From: Poriferisodalis sp965208895
GTDB taxonomy: Bacteria; Actinomycetota; Acidimicrobiia; Acidimicrobiales; Poriferisodalaceae
Length of the DNA: 64,000 nucleotides
Assembly: GCF_965208895.1 (NCBI RefSeq)
Contig: NZ_OZ242363.1
Span: 4,216,001-4,280,000, forward strand
Direction: 5' to 3'
This document shows positions 59,017 to 64,000 of the stretch, in pieces; the first letter of the stretch is position 1; the number at the start of each line of letters is the position of its first letter. Made by a program: the position numbers and the translations under genes. The notes beneath the pieces were generated by a model. The model ran no database searches and was not told where the DNA came from. It worked only from the letters and a program-made list of their open reading frames with translations.

Positions 59017-62000
59017 TCATTGCCGTCGCGCGGGAACATGGCCGCGATGGTCTTGACGCTGGAGAGGATGCGATCGTCTTCGTAGAGCCAGAGCTGCTGG
59101 AAGGGCCGGTAGAGCACTGGCCGAATCCGATCCTCGTCGAACTCGATCTGGATGTTGGCCTTGACTGCTTGGCGAAGGCGCGCGTGCCACTTGATGTCCT
59201 CGACCTCCTCGTCTGCGGTGGCGACATCAAGAGGTACGTTCCGCTCGTGGATGGCGCGTCGCGCACGCTCGTAGGCGGCGACGAATGCTCGCATTCTTTC
59301 CGCCAGATCGTCGCGGCTGAACGAATACACATACGTGTCGCAGTTTGTGGTGAGGCCGAGCGCGTGCTGGCTGACCGCCACGTCGTCTCGACGGTCACGG
59401 GTCAGGGCGCAGAGAGATATCGGCAATTCTCCGAAAGCGTTGTCGGTGAGGTTGACCCAGTCGTGGGAGGCGCCGATCGGCACCTTCTCGAAGCTGTCCC
59501 AGAAGGTGTCTGTGCCCGGAGCAATGGATTCGAGCCACGCGAACTTGGCGGTGCGGTGCTGGTACTCGGGGACTTCGGCGTAGTGGAGAGCGGCAGGCCC
59601 GTCTGGTCTCGGTGCATCGGGGTCGCTGACGAGGAACGTGATCTGTACGCCGTTGCGTGAGCCGCCGCCGAAGAGCTTGTCGCCTTCTCGTTTGAATTCT
59701 TCACCCTGCTTGTAGGCGTCGCCCCGCAGGTTGACGACGTAGATATCACTGAACTCGTCTCGCAGGGCGGCGCGCATGCCGGCCAGAGATATCCCGGTGG
59801 CGAGTGAGTTGGGGTGCACGAAGGCGACCACGCCCGGCACCTCGGGGCACCGACGCGGGGTTGTCGGCACAGGATCGCCGACCCGGTCGGAAGCCCAGCG
59901 GATGGCCTCTACGTAGAGGTTGCCACCGGACTTGCCGCTGCCCTGCCCGGTGACTTCGCGGTGCCGCTTGCCGTACGTGTCGCGCACCCGCTGCTCAATC
60001 TCGGGGTAACCGATGTTGGGGTTGTCGTCGTTGGCTCTCTTCTGGCCGGCAGACCACGGCGGGTTGCTGATGATGACGCGGATCGGCAGCTGGTTTTGCA
60101 TCTGCGCAATCAGGGTGTTGTCTTCGGTGCCTTCGAGCCGGCCATTGCTGAGCGCATCGTTCTGGAGGAACGTGTCGCCGTACACGATGTTCTCGAACTG
60201 CTGGAACTGGCCGTCGTCGAAGCCATCCCGGCTCTCCATGCCGGCTTCGATCTTGAGCGCAGCGACGTAGTAGGCAAGCAGCACCAATTCGGTCGCGTGC
60301 AGCTCGTGGCGGTATTTGCGGGCGAGGTCTTCGCGCCGGATGATCGGCCGATCGTCGGCACCCTTGATCGTCAGGATCTGATGGATGAAGGTGCCGGTGC
60401 CGACAAAGGGATCCAAGATGTGGACTCCCTCTGCGGTGAGGCCCTTGCCGAAGTGCTTGCGGCAAATCGCGTCGGTGGCGCGCACCATGAAGTCCACGAT
60501 CTCGACCGGGGTGTAGACGATCCCGAGCCGTTTGGTAACGTCTTCCATCGCGTGAGCGAAGAATCCGTCGTAGATCTGGCGCATCAGGTCGACCTTCTGC
60601 GCCGGCGTGATGTCGTCGGACAACATCGAACGCATCGTGCGGTAGGCCCGGGTGAGCGGTGTCAACTCGGCCCCGAACACTTGTTCAGCCAAGTCGAACC
60701 CAGCCAGATCGGCTGCATCGTCGGCATCTATGTGGCCGCTGTGTTGAGCGAGCGCTGCGAGCAGGCGGTCCATGGCCTTGCTCATCGGGTTTTCCTTGGC
60801 GAATCCGGAATCGGCGAATAGCGCATCGAAAATCGGGATGGTCACCACATGCTGGGCCACCATCTCCAACGCGTCGTGATAGGTGATCCGTTCGCCCGCA
60901 GTCTCTCGAATTGCTGTCAGGAACGTCTCGAACTCCTGCTGAGCCTCCATCGGCGCCAGCAGCTCACCGGACAGTCGGTCGCGAACTTGATCGCAAACCT
61001 TGGCGGCGTTCTTGCCCCACGTGGGCCACATCTGCCTGTCACCGCAGAGATCCACCATCTTGGAGAACACCTCGCGTTCGAGGCGCTGCTTGATCTGCAG
61101 GTCGAGCGCCAGCTGTTCCACGGCCGGATCGGCGTCATCGGCATCCTCGGCGTCGCTGTCGCCGTCGTCGGGAGCGATGACGTCGATCGGGGGCTTGGTG
61201 CTGACACCGTTCAGCCAGTGATCCACGCGGTCGTCGTGGGAGCGGAGGGCTCGCACTACCTCCCACACGGTCGAGAAATCCGAGCCGGCCAGCACTTCCT
61301 CGCTGGTCATCTCGCTGCCTTCAGGCACCACTACCGGGATCACGATGTAGCCCAGTTCCTTGCCGTCGGCCCGGCGGATGGCGCGCCCCACGGCCTGGGT
61401 GATGTCTATGGTCGACTTGCGCGGGTCCATGAACACCACGGCGTCGAGGGCAGGCACGTCCACACCTTCTGAGAGCACCTTGGCGTTGGCAAGCACTCGG
61501 CAGGTGGCCCCTTGCTGGTCGCCGCCGTCGCCCTGTACTTGACGGCGACTTTCGCCGTCGGAACCCGAGTCCTCGAGTGGACCTTGTGCAGTGCTGGCGG
61601 CACGCAGCCAAGACAGTTGACGGGCACGCACATCGGCTCGGGTTTTGCCGTCCATGTGGTCGGTCTCGATGCGCAGAATCGGCTGTGCTTCGCCCTCGGC
61701 CCTGCTCTTGGCGCGCAGGTCGTCGGAGATCGCACTCAGCAGGCTGTGGTCGTTGCCCAGCAGCTCCGCGAATCCTCCTGCCTCGCCGACGAGCTTCGAT
61801 TTCGCCACCGTGCTGGCGAACAGGATCGCCGAGCGCAGCGGAGCGCCCGTTTGGGGCGCGATCTGCCCGGACATCCTCTGTGGGTCGCTGCGTACAGTCT
61901 TCGGCGCAGCCAAGGCGTCGAGCACGCCGAGCAGCTTCGTGGCATAGCCCTCCGCCACCAGGCCGCCCCGAGCCGACGACTTTCGCCGGGCATCCTCAGT

Positions 62001-63371
62001 TCGCAGCACTTCGACGTATGCGTCGCTGAGTTCGTTGCTGCCTGCCCGCTTGCCGACGACGAGCACCCGGTAGTCGGTCAACAGCCCCTGGTCGATGGCA
62101 TCGCTGAACGCCATCTTGAAGAACCGCGGCCCGTACACGGCGTCGTCGTCCATCGAGTACGAATCGAGGTCGCGACCGGCTTCCTCGCTCATCTTCGCCG
62201 CCTTGGCCTTCAGTCGAGGCGTGAACACCCGCGGCGTGGCCGTCATGTAGAGACGCCGCAGCGCCGGCAACCGGCGATCGTCGTGAGCGAGTCTGAATCC
62301 CGAGACACGGTCGGTCTTGGCTTCTGCGTCCTCGATCCCCGTCGTGCGGTGGGCTTCATCGAGGACAAACAGATCGAAGGGTTCGAAGCCGTGACCGCCG
62401 CTGCGGATGGCTTGATTGGCATGTTCGATGGCGTCGGCCACTACCGGCAGCGAGTGGTACGTGGTGAGCACTACTCGCATTTCGTCGGGGCGCGGTGCCT
62501 CTGCCAGCCGTCGGGCGATGTCGGCGCGGTCGGTGCTCACGGGAATCTGCACCGCGGCCAGCTCGTCTGCCGCGCCTCTGGGTAGCCGACCCGTGCTTGG
62601 ATCGGAGCAGACGCCGAAGTAGCTGTGAGCGATGGACCGATTCCGCGCCCACTCGCGCATCGTCTGACCCATTAACGCAATCGACGGCACCGCGTACAGC
62701 ACCGATCCGCCCCGGCCAGCGTGCTCCTCAGCGGCCCACATCGCCACTAGTGATTTGCCCGTGCCGCACGGCATCACCACTGTGCCGCGGCGATGTTCCT
62801 GGAATCCCTTGCTGATCTCGATCAGCGCTTCCTGCTGGTGGGGGAAGGGCCGTTTGGGCTCGCTGGCCCATTCCACGGCATCCGGGTCTTCGAGGCCTGC
62901 CAGCCAGTCGACGGGCCACGATTCGAGCTCGGCGAGGTCGATGAGCTTGGTGCCGCCCTTGATGAGCTTCGTCGCGGCGTGCTTCGGAATCTGACCGGTT
63001 GAGACCAGGATCGAACCGTCGAAATCGTCATTCAACGCCAGCGCGAGAAAGTCGTTGATCCCCTTGGTGGCAACTTTGGCGTCCTTGTAGAACTTGCACT
63101 GCACACCGACACGGCCACCGTGCCTGCGCTGCGCTACCAAGTCGACCCCGATGTCAACCGTGTAGCCGAGTTCGGTCCGTTCGGGCCATTCATTCCACAG
63201 CCAGACGTGTTGGAAATCAAACTCGGGGTTTGCCTCGAAGGCGCCTCGCATCACCTGCTCGAACATTCGCCCCTTCTCAGTGGAGTTCAGCGCCCGCTCG
63301 CGAATCTGGCGAAACACCACCGGCTCAAAGAGATGTCCCTGCACCGCTGTCCCTGTTTCGAAGAGCGTCAT
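58767..63371 (-). CDS. Type ISP-like restriction-modification enzyme (Mrr nuclease-helicase-methyltransferase) with phase-variable tail
   Basis: A 1534-residue multidomain enzyme. An N-terminal Mrr-like PD-(D/E)xK nuclease (VDIGVDLVAQ, then VGVQCKFYKD near residue 89); an SF2 helicase with Walker A PCGTGKSLVAMW near residue 202, DEAH in LFVLDEAHRTTG near 339, and DAVVFMDPRKSTIDITQAVG; an N6-adenine methyltransferase with ILDPFVGTGTFIHQIL near 987 and ISNPPWS near 1101; then the first part of the target-recognition region. Near residue 1452 a 13-C run encodes PPPP; beyond it lies one of three alternative tails. The start overlaps the upstream gene's stop (ATGA). This frame ends TRCLPRRS. Confidence 0.9.
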   Translation of the reverse strand: MTLFETGTAVQGHLFEPVVFRQIRERALNSTEKGRMFEQVMRGAFEANPEFDFQHVWLWNEWPERTELGYTVDIGVDLVAQRRHGGRVGVQCKFYKDAKVATKGINDFLALALNDDFDGSILVSTGQIPKHAATKLIKGGTKLIDLAELESWPVDWLAGLEDPDAVEWASEPKRPFPHQQEALIEISKGFQEHRRGTVVMPCGTGKSLVAMWAAEEHAGRGGSVLYAVPSIALMGQTMREWARNRSIAHSYFGVCSDPSTGRLPRGAADELAAVQIPVSTDRADIARRLAEAPRPDEMRVVLTTYHSLPVVADAIEHANQAIRSGGHGFEPFDLFVLDEAHRTTGIEDAEAKTDRVSGFRLAHDDRRLPALRRLYMTATPRVFTPRLKAKAAKMSEEAGRDLDSYSMDDDAVYGPRFFKMAFSDAIDQGLLTDYRVLVVGKRAGSNELSDAYVEVLRTEDARRKSSARGGLVAEGYATKLLGVLDALAAPKTVRSDPQRMSGQIAPQTGAPLRSAILFASTVAKSKLVGEAGGFAELLGNDHSLLSAISDDLRAKSRAEGEAQPILRIETDHMDGKTRADVRARQLSWLRAASTAQGPLEDSGSDGESRRQVQGDGGDQQGATCRVLANAKVLSEGVDVPALDAVVFMDPRKSTIDITQAVGRAIRRADGKELGYIVIPVVVPEGSEMTSEEVLAGSDFSTVWEVVRALRSHDDRVDHWLNGVSTKPPIDVIAPDDGDSDAEDADDADPAVEQLALDLQIKQRLEREVFSKMVDLCGDRQMWPTWGKNAAKVCDQVRDRLSGELLAPMEAQQEFETFLTAIRETAGERITYHDALEMVAQHVVTIPIFDALFADSGFAKENPMSKAMDRLLAALAQHSGHIDADDAADLAGFDLAEQVFGAELTPLTRAYRTMRSMLSDDITPAQKVDLMRQIYDGFFAHAMEDVTKRLGIVYTPVEIVDFMVRATDAICRKHFGKGLTAEGVHILDPFVGTGTFIHQILTIKGADDRPIIRREDLARKYRHELHATELVLLAYYVAALKIEAGMESRDGFDDGQFQQFENIVYGDTFLQNDALSNGRLEGTEDNTLIAQMQNQLPIRVIISNPPWSAGQKRANDDNPNIGYPEIEQRVRDTYGKRHREVTGQGSGKSGGNLYVEAIRWASDRVGDPVPTTPRRCPEVPGVVAFVHPNSLATGISLAGMRAALRDEFSDIYVVNLRGDAYKQGEEFKREGDKLFGGGSRNGVQITFLVSDPDAPRPDGPAALHYAEVPEYQHRTAKFAWLESIAPGTDTFWDSFEKVPIGASHDWVNLTDNAFGELPISLCALTRDRRDDVAVSQHALGLTTNCDTYVYSFSRDDLAERMRAFVAAYERARRAIHERNVPLDVATADEEVEDIKWHARLRQAVKANIQIEFDEDRIRPVLYRPFQQLWLYEDDRILSSVKTIAAMFPRDGNDPPPPALGLDTNQPSHLRMPHNSCLTRPLRRWDESADPSHPAPAILMTTPSNMALFAVLATPKLADLHATAPGQATRCLPRRS
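59004..59016. repeat. Homopolymer tract, 13 G (C on coding strand)
   Basis: Thirteen G on the plus strand, within the coding part of the Type ISP-like gene (residues Asp-Pro-Pro-Pro-Pro near 1452). It is the hinge between the common enzyme and the three alternative C-terminal tails. Confidence 0.92.
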
Positions 63372-64000
63372 GACTCGGTCAACTCTGAGTCAGCGGCTTC
63401 GTCAACGGTTTCGAGCGATAGGGGCAGCGCGGCGATGATCCGCGCCGATTGCGATCCGACGTAGGCAAGGCGACGAAGGTGTCTGATCAGGTTGAACGGT
63501 TCGTCAGCCCAGACATGCCAGCGATTCGGGTCGTCGGTGATTCCCGACGGTTTGTCATACTTGACAGTGAGCGTCGTGACTGCCCATTCGAGGGGTGAAC
63601 GACCCGAGACTGTGTAGCTGTGGCACTCGACTGGGATGCCGACAAGACGACAGCGCTCGTTGACGTGAAGCATCGACCGGTCGTCGCGCTTGGCGCTGCC
63701 CACTGAGCGCCCCCAGTGCATCCGGGCCTGAATCCGGTATGCGGCGTCGGGGTGCTGGCCTTGGCTTTCTTCGCCATCGACGAAGCAGTCGAGCGGAAAT
63801 TCAGGACAGGACTCATAGCCGACGTGCAGGTCCATGAGTTCTCGGCCCGCTGCGCGGAATGCCTCAAAATCGGGGGCCAGAGGCAAGCGGGGAAGGCTGC
63901 GTTGGAGGTCGTGCCGGAAGCGCTCACGCCAGTCAGGCGCGTGCATCACGCCGTAGAGGTACTCCCAGATGTCGTCCTTCGAGACGTGTGACCCATAGCG
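63368..64000 (-). CDS. Type ISP C-terminal (specificity) domain protein, 5' end outside window
   Basis: About 210 residues are visible, running in from the right edge. VSKDDIWEYLYGVMHAPDWR, then ERFRHDLQRSLPRLPLAPDF and GRELMDLHVGYESCPEFPL are the hallmark of the C-terminal domain of Type ISP enzymes (LlaBIII family), normally found at the very end of the large polypeptide. Here it ends at 63368, with its TGA overlapping the ATG of the nuclease-helicase-methyltransferase gene. Whether the upstream gene is a complete second enzyme or only a detached recognition half cannot be seen. Confidence 0.85.
   Translation of the reverse strand, partial: RYGSHVSKDDIWEYLYGVMHAPDWRERFRHDLQRSLPRLPLAPDFEAFRAAGRELMDLHVGYESCPEFPLDCFVDGEESQGQHPDAAYRIQARMHWGRSVGSAKRDDRSMLHVNERCRLVGIPVECHSYTVSGRSPLEWAVTTLTVKYDKPSGITDDPNRWHVWADEPFNLIRHLRRLAYVGSQSARIIAALPLSLETVDEAADSELTES

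Overview
The window looks like a chromosomal segment of a high-GC actinobacterium, probably an uncultured Acidimicrobiia-type lineage. Pointers are a mycothiol synthase (MshD), menaquinone genes (menA, menG), a fused TrpE/G anthranilate synthase, actinobacterial cell-wall-binding repeat proteins, and very frequent GTG starts with ATGA/GTGA stop-start overlaps. Taxonomy is inferred from gene content only. No tRNA or rRNA gene was recognised.

Layout. 1-3.7 kb: on the minus strand, the 5' part of a hydantoinase/oxoprolinase gene, a small Cys-rich ORF and an accessory AAA ATPase, flanked on the far side by a 192-bp internal fragment of a second hydantoinase copy. 3.7-6.3 kb: two secreted proteins, the second with a 16-C tract at its 5' end. 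6.5-18.5 kb: rhodanese, N,N-dimethylformamidase-like protein, SDR, a modABC-type transporter, MBL-fold hydrolase, DUF418 membrane protein and a zinc alcohol dehydrogenase. 18.8-22.8 kb: the Hen1-Pnkp RNA-repair operon. 22.9-30.6 kb: an AhpD-like ORF with an in-frame TGA in a CxxU context (candidate selenoprotein), acyl-CoA thioesterase (plus a fragment of a second copy), menA, menG, mshD, rlmN, nth and a citrate-lyase-beta-like gene. 30.7-34.8 kb: two tandem exported paralogues (cell-wall-binding repeats plus a beta-propeller). 34.8-38.7 kb: an accessory island (MazEF-like pair, two DUF4143-type ATPases) bounded by a hisD 5' fragment and the intact hisD. 38.7-44.3 kb: hisD-hisC-hisB-hisH-hisA-hisF. 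44.3-54.9 kb: acyl-CoA synthetase, hydrolase, GroES-like protein, trpEG-ygfZ-ABM-trpF-trpB-trpA, cytochrome c and a hotdog dehydratase. 55-64 kb: a defence/mobile region with a DUF433/PIN pair, an IS1380-family element with a 5-bp target duplication, and a Type ISP-like restriction-modification locus.

Most striking observation: the 1534-codon Type ISP-like gene contains a 13-nt homopolymer (G on +, C on the coding strand) near its 3' end. From this tract all three reading frames are open, and each runs into its own about 37-residue C-terminal module. The three modules are homologous to each other as protein, diverged at DNA level, arranged in tandem at 116 and 113 bp (neither a multiple of 3), and each ends in a stop a few codons after a shared P-R. 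This reads as a three-state phase-variable tail switch. The piece of the Type ISP C-terminal domain that would normally follow is encoded by the upstream gene, which overlaps by ATGA.

Other recurring themes are short tandem arrays (30- or 33-bp units inside genes or across a stop, 14- and 23-bp 'ATG ladders' in front of hisF and hisD), an interspersed repeat that forms part of the hisC N-terminus, and truncated gene duplicates beside accessory cargo.
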